Assembly: GCF_003205615.1 (NCBI RefSeq)
Contig: NZ_PYBV01000028.1
Location: 186,001 to 250,000, forward strand
DNA from: Micromonospora arborensis
GTDB lineage: Bacteria; Actinomycetota; Actinomycetes; Mycobacteriales; Micromonosporaceae
Direction: 5' to 3'
DNA: 64,000 nucleotides
Both the position numbers and the translations under genes were made by a program. Below the pieces are notes generated by a model. The model did no database searches and had not been told where the DNA came from. It was given only the letters and a program-made list of their open reading frames with translations. Below, one piece after another: positions 32,182-40,687 of this stretch. The first letter of the stretch is position 1. Every line of letters starts with the position of its first letter.

Positions 32182-33612
32182 GTGGTCATCCGACGCGTAC
32201 TCGCGCCCCGCATCGACTTCGGCGCGCTGCGCCGCGAGCTCGGCCTGCCCGAGAGTTTTCCGACGGACGCTCAGCGTGAGGCCGACGAGGCTGCCGCCGC
32301 ACCGCCCCGGCCGCCCGTCGACCGCACCGACGTACCGTTCGTCACGGTCGATCCGGCGACCTCCCGCGACCTGGACCAGGCGATGCACCTCGCCCGCCGC
32401 CCAGGTGGCGGCTACCGGGTGCGGTACGCCATCGCCGACGTCGCCGCGCACGTCACCCCGGGCGGCGCCCTGGAGGCGGAGACCTGGCGGCGGGGGCAGA
32501 CCATCTACCTGCCCGATGGGAACGTGCCGTTGCATCCACGGACCCTCAGCGAGGGTGCCGCGAGTCTGCTGCCCGACGACGACCGGGCGGCGGTGATCTG
32601 GACCATCGACCTGGACGCCGACGGCGGCACGGTGGCCGTGGAGCTGGAACGCGCCCTGGTCCGCAGCCGGGCCAAACTCGACTACACCGGAGTGCAGGCC
32701 GCAGCCGACGCCGGTCGGCTACCCGACCCGATCGCGCTGCTGCCCGAGATCGGCGACCGGCTCACGGCCCGAGGGCTGCGGCGCGGGGCCATCAACCTTC
32801 CGCTGCCCGAGCAGGATCTGGAGCCCGACGGCGAGGGCTGGCGGCTGGTGCTGCGCGCGCCGGCACCGATGGAGGAGCACAACGCCCAGATCTCCCTGTT
32901 GACCGGGATGGCGGCCGCCGACATCATGCTGGCCGGCCGGGTCGGCGTGCTGCGTACCATGCCGGCGCCGAAACCGGAGGCGGTGCAGCGCCTACGGGCC
33001 GCCGCCGCACCGCTGGGCGTGCACTGGCCGGACGGCGTCCACGCGGGGCAGGTGATCGCCAACCTGGACGCGGCGCAACCACGCGCCGCCGCGTTCATCG
33101 ACCAGGCGGCCGAGCTGATGCGCGGCGCCGCGTACACCGCATTCGACGGGACGCCGCCGGAGCACCCGGAGCACGGCGGGGTGGCAGCCGCGTACGCCCA
33201 CGTCACGGCACCGTTGCGACGCCTGGCCGACCGGTACGCCACAGAGGTCTGCCTGGCCCTGCACGCGGGCCGGCCGGTGCCCGACTGGGCCCACGCCGCG
33301 CTGCCCCGGCTGCCCGAGGTGATGGCGAGCACCGACCGGACCGCGTCGGCGGCCGCCCGGGGCGCCGTCGAACTGGCCGAGGCGGTGTTGCTGGCGGACC
33401 GGGTGGGCGAGACGTTCGAGGCGGCCGTTCTGGACGTCGACGCCCCGCCCAACGGCCGGTCCCGCCCCCGACCGCCCGGCGGCACGGTAGCGCTGGACGC
33501 CCCGCCGGTACGCGGCCGATGCCTCGGGCAACTGCCGCTCGGCGAACGGGTCCGGGTCCGACTCGTCACCGCCGACCCGGCGGCCCGCACAGTCCTGTTC
33601 GAGCTGGCCTGA
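32182..33612 (+). CDS. RNB-domain ribonuclease (RNase II/R family)
   Basis: A 476-residue 3'-5' exoribonuclease. The RNB catalytic motif is VDPATSRDLDQAMHLARRPGG (residues ~55-75), with the conserved Asp set holding Mg. Further family marks: WRRGQTIYLPDGNVPLHPRTLSEGAASLLPDDDRAAVIW and HNAQISLLTGMAAADIMLAG, then YAHVTAPLRRLADRYATEVCLALHAG. It is short for RNase R because it lacks cold-shock and S1 domains at the ends, matching the compact actinobacterial type. GTG start at 32182. It lies after the H1-like gene with ~100 bp in between. Confidence 0.92.
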   Translation: MVIRRVLAPRIDFGALRRELGLPESFPTDAQREADEAAAAPPRPPVDRTDVPFVTVDPATSRDLDQAMHLARRPGGGYRVRYAIADVAAHVTPGGALEAETWRRGQTIYLPDGNVPLHPRTLSEGAASLLPDDDRAAVIWTIDLDADGGTVAVELERALVRSRAKLDYTGVQAAADAGRLPDPIALLPEIGDRLTARGLRRGAINLPLPEQDLEPDGEGWRLVLRAPAPMEEHNAQISLLTGMAAADIMLAGRVGVLRTMPAPKPEAVQRLRAAAAPLGVHWPDGVHAGQVIANLDAAQPRAAAFIDQAAELMRGAAYTAFDGTPPEHPEHGGVAAAYAHVTAPLRRLADRYATEVCLALHAGRPVPDWAHAALPRLPEVMASTDRTASAAARGAVELAEAVLLADRVGETFEAAVLDVDAPPNGRSRPRPPGGTVALDAPPVRGRCLGQLPLGERVRVRLVTADPAARTVLFELA

Positions 33613-33723
33613 CCCGGTCGCGTTTCCGCTGCCGGGTCCGGGCCTGGTCGGTCCGCCGGGGCAGCGGGGATTGTCACAGCGCTCGGCGCTCCTGCCGAGC
33701 TGGCGGTTTGCGAGGATGAACCC

Positions 33724-34422
33724 ATGGCATACGACGCGAGCACGCTGCCCGACGTGTCTGAACTGACGGTCGGCATCATCGGTGGCACCGGCGACCAGGG
33801 GCGCGGTCTCGCCTACCGGTTCGCGCGGGCTGGGCAGACGGTGCTGATCGGCTCTCGGTCCGCTGAGCGGGCCGCCGAGTCCGCGGCCGAGATCGCCGCC
33901 CTGCCCGGGATTCCCGCCGACGGCAGCGTCACCGGTGCGGCCAACGACGAGGTGGCCCGCCGTAGCGACGTGGTGATCATCGCGGTGCCGTGGGACGGGC
34001 ACGCCGCCACCGTCGCCGCCCTTGCCGAGCCGCTCGCCGGCCGGATCGTCGTCGACTGCGTCAACCCGCTCGGCTTCGACAAGCAGGGCCCGTACGCGTT
34101 GACCGTCGCCGAGGGCAGCGCCGTGCAGCAGGCCGCCGCGTTGCTGCCCGAATCCCGGGTCTGCGCGGCGTTCAACCACGTCAGTGCACCGCTGCTGGCC
34201 GACCCGGAAATCGACCGGATCGACCTGGACGTGCTGATCTGCACCGAGGACCGCGAGTTGGTCGACGTGGTCGGCGCGCTCGCCGCCCGGATCCCCGGAA
34301 TGCGCGGCATCTACGCCGGCCGGTTGCGCAACGCCCACCAGATCGAGGCGTTCACCGCCAACCTGATCGCCATCAACAAGCGCTACAAGGCACACGCCGG
34401 CGTCCGCGTCACCGACATCTGA
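33724..34422 (+). CDS. npdG: F420:NADP+ oxidoreductase / NADPH-dependent F420 reductase
   Basis: A 232-residue Rossmann protein. Residues ~15-37 give the dinucleotide motif VGIIGGTGDQGRGLAYRFARAG, the T-G-x-x-G signature of F420-dependent NADP reductases. Next come IGSRSAERAAE (NADP 2'-phosphate selector, S-R-S) and VIIAVPWDGHAATVAAL. FNHVSAPLLADP and MRGIYAGRLRNAHQIEAFTANLIAINKRYKAHAGVRVTDI close the family pattern. It moves hydride between NADPH and the deazaflavin F420, a cofactor that actinomycetes use widely. Stands alone after the RNase; ATG start after GAGGATG. Confidence 0.9.
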   Translation: MAYDASTLPDVSELTVGIIGGTGDQGRGLAYRFARAGQTVLIGSRSAERAAESAAEIAALPGIPADGSVTGAANDEVARRSDVVIIAVPWDGHAATVAALAEPLAGRIVVDCVNPLGFDKQGPYALTVAEGSAVQQAAALLPESRVCAAFNHVSAPLLADPEIDRIDLDVLICTEDRELVDVVGALAARIPGMRGIYAGRLRNAHQIEAFTANLIAINKRYKAHAGVRVTDI

Positions 34423-34654
34423 CCAGCTCCCCAGCCCCGCCCACAGACCACGTGTGGTCGGCCGGCTGTGGCGAGATGGCGCTCCACGTGGCGAACCGGC
34501 GTGCCCGCGCCGCCGCTCCGGCGACTGCCGACGGCCCGAGGTGGATGCCCGCGTGGGCTCCCCGCCATCGCCTGGCTGCTCGGCTGTGGTGAGGGTTGTC
34601 CCGAGGTCGCCGCTCGCCGGCCCGACGCGGGTGATCGCTCTCTGCCGGTCGTTC

Positions 34655-35959
34655 TCATCTGCGTCGGTGGTAGTGGTTGCGGCGGGGGAGTTGTTCGGGG
34701 TCGAGCCAGGCGGGTGGGGTGAATTTGGGGTGGCCGTCGTTGGCGAGGTGGACGGTCCAGTCGCTGTGGTGGAGGTGGCGGTGGTGGTGGCCGCAGAGCA
34801 GGACCGCGTTAGCCAGACACGTCGGGCCGCCGTCGGCCCAGTGGTGGATGTGGTGGGCGTCGCACCAGCGGGGTGGTCGGTCGCAGCCGGGGAAGGCGCA
34901 GCCGCGGTCGCGTAGGACGAGGGCGCGGCGTAGTGGGCCGGTGATGAGGCGTCGTTGTCGGCCGACGTCGAGTGGTTGGCCGTTGCCGCCGAGCACGGCG
35001 GGGAGGATCGTGGCGTCGCAGGCAAGCCGCCGCACCGTTTCCGGGGTGAGGCGGAGGCCGGTGTCAAGGGTGCCGGTGTCGAGGACGCCCGCGTCGGGGG
35101 TGCCGGTGTCGGGGGTGCCGGTGTCGGGGGTGCCGGTGTCGAGTCGTCGGACGAGGCGGTCGTAGCTGGTGGTGACGACGATCTGCGCGGGTTCGCCGCC
35201 GTGTTCGGGTAGCTCGCCGGTGCGCAGGCTGAGCCGGCAGAGGTCGGCGAGGGCGTCGTGGCGGCGTTGCCCGGGGGAGCGCTGGTCGTCAGGCCCGGAT
35301 GGTGCGGTCAGCGGGTCGATGGCGGCGCGCAGCAGGCCGGCGGTCTCGGCGTCGAGGGTGCCGGTGAGTCGCAGGCGGCCGCTGGTCTGCTCGGAGATCG
35401 TGAGGTGTCGGTCGTGGGTGGTGCGGGCGGCGTCGGCTTGCAGGGCGGCTGCGGCGTCGGCGATGTCGGGGGCGACGTGGTCGAGGATGCGGGTGCCGAG
35501 TTTGCGCAGCAGGGTGGGGTCGAACTGCCCGGCCCAGTCGACGAGCACACCGACGGCCTTGTCGGCGGCCTCCGGGCCGGCGGCGGTGTGCACGGTGGTG
35601 ACGGTGTCGGCGATGACCCGGGCCTGGTCGAGGGTGATGTCGGCGTTGGTCAGCGCTTGTCGTACCCCTGGGTTGCCGGTGTCGAGCGCGGTGGCGAGGT
35701 CGACGAGCCGGCGGGCGGCGGGGACGGTGAGCCGGAGCCGGTCGCGCAGCCAGACCGCAGTGCTGGAGGCGCCCTGGGCGCGGGCGGTGCCGCGGCCGTC
35801 GAGCTCGCGGACCAGGGCAAGAGTGGTGTCGGCGAGGCGTTGCTGCAGGCGGTGCGCGGCGTCGAGCGCGGCGATCAGCTCGTGCTCGGCCAGGGCCCAG
35901 GTGGCGGCGTCGACGCAGGCGGCGACGGCGTCGTCTGCCTGCGCCAACTCCTCGACCAT
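34655..35959 (-). CDS. DUF222/HNH endonuclease
   Basis: A 434-residue protein of the DUF222 + HNH type common in actinomycetes. N-terminal helical DUF222 (~1-250): LAEHELIAALDAAHRLQQRL, TVPAARRLVDLATALDTGNPGVRQAL, ARVIADTV. A variable acidic spacer with tandem D-T-G-T-P repeats follows (~272-298). The HNH module is CAFPGCDRPPRWCDAHHIHHWADGGPTCLANAVLLCGHHHRHLHHSDW, with C-x4-C and the H-H-I-H and N-x8-C-x2-H-H ligands. These nucleases are often carried by mobile elements or selfish systems, and their actual role is unsettled. Confidence 0.88.
   Translation of the reverse strand: MVEELAQADDAVAACVDAATWALAEHELIAALDAAHRLQQRLADTTLALVRELDGRGTARAQGASSTAVWLRDRLRLTVPAARRLVDLATALDTGNPGVRQALTNADITLDQARVIADTVTTVHTAAGPEAADKAVGVLVDWAGQFDPTLLRKLGTRILDHVAPDIADAAAALQADAARTTHDRHLTISEQTSGRLRLTGTLDAETAGLLRAAIDPLTAPSGPDDQRSPGQRRHDALADLCRLSLRTGELPEHGGEPAQIVVTTSYDRLVRRLDTGTPDTGTPDTGTPDAGVLDTGTLDTGLRLTPETVRRLACDATILPAVLGGNGQPLDVGRQRRLITGPLRRALVLRDRGCAFPGCDRPPRWCDAHHIHHWADGGPTCLANAVLLCGHHHRHLHHSDWTVHLANDGHPKFTPPAWLDPEQLPRRNHYHRRR
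35061..35142 (-). repeat. 15-bp tandem repeat inside the HNH gene
   Basis: Five 15-bp units plus a partial one (such as GTGTCGGGGGTGCCG) encode, on the minus strand, D-T-G-T-P repeats. Units 35106-35120 and 35121-35135 are identical, so the array is young and likely to vary in copy number. Length multiple of three keeps the frame. Confidence 0.85.
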
Positions 35960-36092
35960 GACCCGAGATTAGAACACACGTACGACAAATTCAGTTGTCG
36001 TGATCGATCGGCCGCTCGCCGCCAGCTTGGGCGGCGGGGCCGGCCGGTCACACGGGAACATCCGTGGCCGACGGCCCTGCCGCTGCAGCTCC

Positions 36093-36188
36093 AGGGCCTG
36101 TTTCACAAGAACTGGCCGGCCTGCGGCGGACCCGGATAACCGCCCCGACTCCGCCTCGGCTCGACCGTCCTTATGAAACCTGCTCTAG
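36093..36188. repeat. Imperfect inverted-repeat element of about 96 bp, MITE-like
   Basis: The ends AGGGCCTGTTTCACAAG (36093-36109) and CTTATGAAACCTGCTCT (36170-36186) are inverted copies with four mismatches. The interior is non-coding and itself partly palindromic. It sits between the HNH gene promoter side and the panB stop. It may be a MITE-like element, an IS end or a terminator stem; no copy elsewhere in the window was seen. Confidence 0.45.
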
Positions 36189-37030
36189 AAGGTGTGCTCG
36201 GCGGTCGGGAACTCGCCGCCTCGGACCTCGTCGGCGAAACGGCGGGTGGCATCGGTGAGGGCGCCGGCCAGGTCCGCGTACCGCTTGACGAAGCGCGGCG
36301 CCTTGCCGGTGCGCAATCCGGCCATGTCCTGCCAGACCAGCACCTGCGCATCGGTGTCCGGGCCGGCGCCGATGCCGACCGTGGGGATCGGCAGTTCGTG
36401 GGTGATCCGCTTGGCCACCTCGCCGGGCACCATTTCCAGCACCACCGCGAACGCGCCCGCCTCCAGCACCGCCCGTGCGTCGGCGAGCACCTCGTCGGCC
36501 GTGTCGCCCCGGCCCTGGACGCGGTAGCCGCCCAGCGTGTGTTCGCTCTGCGGGGTGAATCCGATGTGCGCCATCACCGGAATGCCGGCACCGACGATCG
36601 CGGCGATCTGCGCCGCGCAGCGGCGGCCACCCTCCAGTTTAACCGCGTGGCAGCCGCCCTCCTTCATGAACCGGACGGCGGTGCGCAGCGCCTGGGCCGG
36701 GCCCTCCTCGTACGAGCCGAACGGCAGGTCACCGACGACCAGTGCCTGCCGGGTCGCCCGCACCACGGCCCGCACCAGCGGGAGCAGTTCGTCGGCGGTG
36801 ACCGGCAGTGTCGTCTCGTAGCCGAAGACGTTGTTCGCGGCCGAGTCGCCGACCAGCAGCACCGGGATGCCGGCCTGGTCGAAGATCGACGCCGTGTACT
36901 GGTCGTACGAGGTGAGCATCGGCCACCGTTCGCCGCGCTCCTTGGCGGCGATCAGGTCGCGGGTGCGGACCCGACGGGTGGCCGGTCCGCCGTACAGCGC
37001 GGTCACCTCGTTCGGAGTGGACTCCACCAT
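36185..37030 (-). CDS. panB: 3-methyl-2-oxobutanoate hydroxymethyltransferase (panB)
   Basis: PanB makes ketopantoate from 2-oxoisovalerate and methylene-THF, the first committed step of pantothenate and CoA synthesis. A 281-residue protein from the ATG at 37030, preceded by GAAGGGAG. Family motifs in order: MLTSYDQYTASIFDQAGIPVLLVGDSAANNVFGYETTLPVT (metal-binding D-S region), ALVVGDLPFGSYEEGP, FMKEGGCHAVKLEGG, PVMAHIGFTPQSEHTLGGYRVQGRG and IPTVGIGAGPDTDAQVLVWQDM. Length is normal. Cytosolic. nadE follows on the same strand 246 bp upstream. Confidence 0.97.
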   Translation of the reverse strand: MVESTPNEVTALYGGPATRRVRTRDLIAAKERGERWPMLTSYDQYTASIFDQAGIPVLLVGDSAANNVFGYETTLPVTADELLPLVRAVVRATRQALVVGDLPFGSYEEGPAQALRTAVRFMKEGGCHAVKLEGGRRCAAQIAAIVGAGIPVMAHIGFTPQSEHTLGGYRVQGRGDTADEVLADARAVLEAGAFAVVLEMVPGEVAKRITHELPIPTVGIGAGPDTDAQVLVWQDMAGLRTGKAPRFVKRYADLAGALTDATRRFADEVRGGEFPTAEHTF

Positions 37031-37137
37031 CTCTGTCTCCCTTCCTCGAGGCCGCCTGCGCGGTCCCCGGGTTCTGTCGCGATCGTCGCACCGCAGGACG
37101 GGGTGACGGCAGAGCCCAGTGCAGGATGTCACTCCCC

Positions 37138-37223
37138 GGCGAGGCCGCAGGAAAGCCCGGCGAGGCCGCCGCGGAAGCCCGACGAGGCCGCCGCGGAAGC
37201 CACGGCGAGGCCGCTGCGAGCGG
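37138..37223. repeat. Four-unit 21/22-bp tandem repeat between nadE and panB
   Basis: Units of the form GGCGAGGCCGCCGCGGAAGC start near 37138, 37159, 37181 and 37203. They lie in the 246-bp gap and are non-coding in the surrounding context. Confidence 0.7.
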
Positions 37224-37276
37224 TCCGCGCGGCGGCGCCGGGCCGTCCCACCGACCCGACGCCCCACGGGTACGGC

Positions 37277-39034
37277 TCAGCCGTGCTCGCGCCACCGGTT
37301 GGTGATCGGCAGGCGGCGGTCCCGGCCGAACGCCTTCATGGAGATCTTCGTGCCCGGCGCCGACTGCCGCCGCTTGTACTCGGCGGTATCCACCAGCCGC
37401 AGCACCTTGTCCACCACCGCCGGGTCGTGACCCGACTCGACCAGCCCGTCGCGGCCGAGGTCGCCGTCGACGTACCCGATCAGGATCGGGTCGAGTACGT
37501 CGTAGTCGGGCAGGTTGTCGCTGTCGAGTTGGCCCGGGCTCAGCTCGGCGCTCGGTGGCTTGCCGATCGAGTTCTCCGGGATCGGGGCGGCCTCACCGCG
37601 CCGTTCCGCGTCCCTGTTGCGCCACTTCGCGAGTCGCCAGATCAGCGTCTTCCAGACGTCCTTGACCGGGTTGAAGCCGCCCACCGAGTCGCCGTACAGG
37701 GTGGAGTAACCGACCGCCAGCTCGCTCTTGTTGCCGGTGGTCAGCACCAGGTGGCCCTCCTGGTTCGACAGCGCCATCAGGATCACGCCGCGAACCCTGG
37801 CCTGCAGGTTCTCCACGGCCACCCCGGACAGCGACAGGTTGGCCAGGAAACCGTCCACCATCGGTTGGATGGGCTCGACGCGGTAATCCAGGCCGGTGCG
37901 CTTGGCCAGGTCGGCCGCGTCCTCCCGGGAGTGCTCGGAGGAGTGCTGGCTGGGCAGCGACACCCCGACCACCCGGTCCGGTCCCAGCGCGTCGACGGCC
38001 AGCGCGGCCACCACCGCCGAGTCGATGCCGCCGGAGAGACCGAGCACCACCGACGGGAAACGGTTCTTGTTGACGTAGTCGCGCAGGCCGAGCACCAGCG
38101 CCTGCCACACCTCGGCCTCGTCGGCCACCGGCTCGATCATCCCGCCGGTGGCGGCCGGGCCGGACGGCGCGGGCGGAATGCCGTCCAACGCGCTGCGGAC
38201 GACCCGCATGCCGTCCGCGACGGTCTCCGTGGTCGTCGCGGCGGTGGCGGCCGGAAGCTCGACGTCGTGCACGAGCAGGTGCTCGACGAACTGCGGGGCC
38301 CGGGTGAGCAGCTCACCGTCGGCGCTCACGATCATCGAGTCGCCCTCGAAGACCAGCTCGTCCTGCCCGCCGATCATGTTGACGTACGCGATGGCGGCGC
38401 CCGCCTCGGCGGCCCGGCGGCGGACCAGCGGCAACCGGATGTCGTCCTTGTTCAGCTCGTACGGCGAGCCGTTGATGTTGACCACCAGGCCGACGCCGGC
38501 CTGCCGGGCGGCGGCGAACGGGCCGCCGGCCTGCCACAGGTCCTCGCAGATGGTCAGCGCGACGTCCACGCCGCCGATCCGCACCACGGTCAGGGTGTCG
38601 CCGGAGATGAAGTACCGGTCCTCGTCGAAGACCCCGTAGTTGGGCAGGTGGTGCTTGAAGTAGCGGGCGGCAACGACGCCCCGGTGCAGCAGCGCGGCGG
38701 CGTTGCGGGCGCCCCGGCCGGGCTCGGCGTCCCCGCTGACCTGCGGCGGCCCGTCGGCGTCCAGGTAGCCGACCACCACCGGCAGCTCGCCGAGGCCGTC
38801 GGCGGCGAGGTCGGCCGCGAGCCGTTCCAGGGCGGCCCGGGACGCGGCCACGAAGGAGCGCCGGAAGACCAGGTCCTCGACCGGGTAACCGGTGAGCATC
38901 ATTTCCGGGAAGAGCACCAGCTGGGCACCGGCATCGGCAGCCTGGCGAGTCCAGCTGCGGACCAGGTCGGCATTTCCGGCGAGGTCGCCGACGCTCGGGT
39001 TGACCTGGGACAGGGCGAGACGCAGGGTGGGCAT
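37277..39034 (-). CDS. nadE: Glutamine-dependent NAD+ synthetase
   Basis: A 585-residue two-domain enzyme. Residues ~1-275 are the nitrilase-like glutaminase: LVLFPEMMLTGYP (Glu), YFKHHLPNYGVFDEDRYF (Lys), VDVALTICEDLWQAGGPF (nucleophile Cys). An NADS ligase domain follows: PSVVLGLSGGIDSAVVAALAVDALG (~330-345, ATP-pyrophosphatase loop SGGxDS), TTGNKSELAVGYSTLYGDSVGGFNPVKD, and the end TKISMKAFGRDRRLPITNRWREHG. It converts NaAD to NAD+ with Gln nitrogen. ATG at 39034. Neighbour glnA is divergent across a GlnR-like site. Confidence 0.97.
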   Translation of the reverse strand: MPTLRLALSQVNPSVGDLAGNADLVRSWTRQAADAGAQLVLFPEMMLTGYPVEDLVFRRSFVAASRAALERLAADLAADGLGELPVVVGYLDADGPPQVSGDAEPGRGARNAAALLHRGVVAARYFKHHLPNYGVFDEDRYFISGDTLTVVRIGGVDVALTICEDLWQAGGPFAAARQAGVGLVVNINGSPYELNKDDIRLPLVRRRAAEAGAAIAYVNMIGGQDELVFEGDSMIVSADGELLTRAPQFVEHLLVHDVELPAATAATTTETVADGMRVVRSALDGIPPAPSGPAATGGMIEPVADEAEVWQALVLGLRDYVNKNRFPSVVLGLSGGIDSAVVAALAVDALGPDRVVGVSLPSQHSSEHSREDAADLAKRTGLDYRVEPIQPMVDGFLANLSLSGVAVENLQARVRGVILMALSNQEGHLVLTTGNKSELAVGYSTLYGDSVGGFNPVKDVWKTLIWRLAKWRNRDAERRGEAAPIPENSIGKPPSAELSPGQLDSDNLPDYDVLDPILIGYVDGDLGRDGLVESGHDPAVVDKVLRLVDTAEYKRRQSAPGTKISMKAFGRDRRLPITNRWREHG

Positions 39035-39175
39035 GTCCTCATCTTGCCCCAGCCTCCCGGGCGGAATCCTTACCCTCGGACGAGATGGCCGCCACGCTGC
39101 GGCGGCGCGCGCTCGCCGACGGCGGGGCAGGCGCACGCCGGGCGGGATGCGAGGGGACGGCCGGCGACAGTTCGC

Positions 39176-39191
39176 GTAACGTCTGCGTAAC
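39176..39191. promoter_or_regulatory. Candidate GlnR box upstream of glnA
   Basis: GTAAC-GTCTGC-GTAAC matches the actinobacterial GlnR consensus gTnAC-n6-GaAAC except one base of the second half. It lies 80 bp before the glnA start and 142 bp from the divergent nadE start, so nitrogen control of glnA is expected. Confidence 0.65.
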
Positions 39192-39271
39192 CAGGCCCGG
39201 TAAGACTGGGCGATCAGGTCGGGCGCAGCCCGGCCAAGGCGGACAGCAGAGTGTCGCGAGGGGTTGGGGAA

Positions 39272-40621
39272 GTGGACCGTCAGCAGGAGTTCGTCCTCCG
39301 GACGCTGGAAGAGCGGGACATCCGGTTCGTCCGGCTGTGGTTCACCGACGTGCTGGGCACGCTCAAGAGCGTCTCGGTCGCCCCCGCCGAGTTGGAGGCG
39401 GCCTTCGAAGAGGGCATCGGCTTCGACGGCTCGGCGATCGAGGGCTTCGCTCGGGTCTTCGAATCGGACATGGTGGCCATGCCCGACCCGACCACCTTCC
39501 AGGTGTTCCCCTTCGAGGGTGGGGTCAGCGGCGAGAGCGCCCGGATGTTCTGCGACATCCTGCTGCCCGATGGCGGTCCCTCCTGGGCCGACCCCCGGCA
39601 CGTGCTGCGCCGCGCGCTGTCCAAGGCCGCCGAGAAGGGCTTCACCTTCTACACCCACCCCGAAATCGAGTTCTTCCTGCTGGAGAACGGCCCGCAGGAC
39701 GGCTCGGTGCCCACCCCGGTCGACACCGGTGGCTACTTCGAGCACACCACGCACGCCGTGGCTCGGGACTTCCGCCGCCAGGGCGTGCTGGCACTGGAGC
39801 GCATCGGCATCTCGGTGGAGTTCAGCCACCACGAGGTCGCGCCCGGCCAGCAGGAGATCGACCTGCGCTACGCCGACGCGCTCACCACCGCCGACAACAT
39901 CATGACCTTCCGGCACGTGGTCAAGGAGGTGGCGCTCTCCACCGGTGTGCAGGCCAGCTTCATGCCGAAGCCGTTCACCGACCAGCCGGGCAGTGGCATG
40001 CACACCCACCTGTCGCTGTTCGAGGGGGAGCGCAACGCCTTCCACGACGGCGGCGACCCGATGAAGCTGTCCAAGGTGGCGAAGTCGTTCATCGCCGGCC
40101 TCCTGGTGCACGCCCGGGAATACACGGCGGTCACCAACCAGTGGGTCAACTCGTACAAGCGGCTCTTCCCGCAGGCCCTGCCGGACCGGATCACCGAGAG
40201 CCCCGCGTACGTCTGCTGGGGTCACCTCAACCGGTCCGCGCTGGTCCGGGTCCCCGCGTACGGCAAGCCCAACTCGGCCCGGGTCGAGGTCCGCTCGCCG
40301 GACTCGGCGGCCAACCCGTACCTGGCCTTCGCGGTGCTGCTCGGTGCCGGCATGAAGGGCATCGAGGAGGGGTACGAGCTGCCGCCGGGCGCCGAGGACG
40401 ACGTCTGGTCGCTGACCAGCGCGGAGCGGCGTGCCATGGGCTACGAAGCGCTGCCGGAGAACCTCGCCGAGGCGATCGACGTGATGGCCGGTTCCGAACT
40501 GGTCGCCGAGGTGCTCGGCGAGCACGTCTTCGACTTCTTCCTGCGCAACAAGCGGGCCGAGTGGGAGCAGTACCGCCGTGAGGTCACCCCGTACGAGCGG
40601 CAGCGCTACCTGGCGCTGTAG
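39272..40621 (+). CDS. glnA: Type I glutamine synthetase
   Basis: A 449-residue GSI. The start is GTG 39272, with GAGGGG eight bases upstream; a GTG at 39251 is the alternative. Markers: LWFTDVLGTLKSVSV, GIGFDGSAIEGFA (~45-57), the ATP-binding region FTFYTHPEIEFFLL, FSHHEVAPGQQEIDLRY, FMPKPFTDQPGSGMHTHLSLF (metal and ammonia/glutamate site), and RVEVRSPDSAANPYLAFAVLL. The segment around EGYELPPGAED, where the classic NLYDLPP adenylylation loop sits, lacks that exact tyrosine motif, so adenylylation is uncertain. Position close to glnE parallels GlnA2/GlnE in mycobacteria; it may therefore be the GlnA2 type. Confidence 0.96.
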   Translation: MDRQQEFVLRTLEERDIRFVRLWFTDVLGTLKSVSVAPAELEAAFEEGIGFDGSAIEGFARVFESDMVAMPDPTTFQVFPFEGGVSGESARMFCDILLPDGGPSWADPRHVLRRALSKAAEKGFTFYTHPEIEFFLLENGPQDGSVPTPVDTGGYFEHTTHAVARDFRRQGVLALERIGISVEFSHHEVAPGQQEIDLRYADALTTADNIMTFRHVVKEVALSTGVQASFMPKPFTDQPGSGMHTHLSLFEGERNAFHDGGDPMKLSKVAKSFIAGLLVHAREYTAVTNQWVNSYKRLFPQALPDRITESPAYVCWGHLNRSALVRVPAYGKPNSARVEVRSPDSAANPYLAFAVLLGAGMKGIEEGYELPPGAEDDVWSLTSAERRAMGYEALPENLAEAIDVMAGSELVAEVLGEHVFDFFLRNKRAEWEQYRREVTPYERQRYLAL

Positions 40622-40687
40622 CCGCAGGGGCTGACGCTCGCGCGCTGCCGCTGCCGGTCGTCGTACCCCGGCCGTAGCGTGCCGGGC

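Noticed and set aside
35061..35142. CRISPR-like array
   Set aside because: Repeats are contiguous 15-mers with no spacers and translate to D-T-G-T-P inside an ORF.
36173..39190. A ~1000-codon open frame on the plus strand
   Set aside because: Shadow across panB and nadE. Composition is His/Arg/Asp-rich junk while both minus-strand genes have full domain motifs.
37277..40525. A 1082-residue fusion from the minus-strand open frame reaching into glnA
   Set aside because: The part beyond the nadE ATG at 39034 is the antisense of glnA and has no domain; nadE alone has the normal length.
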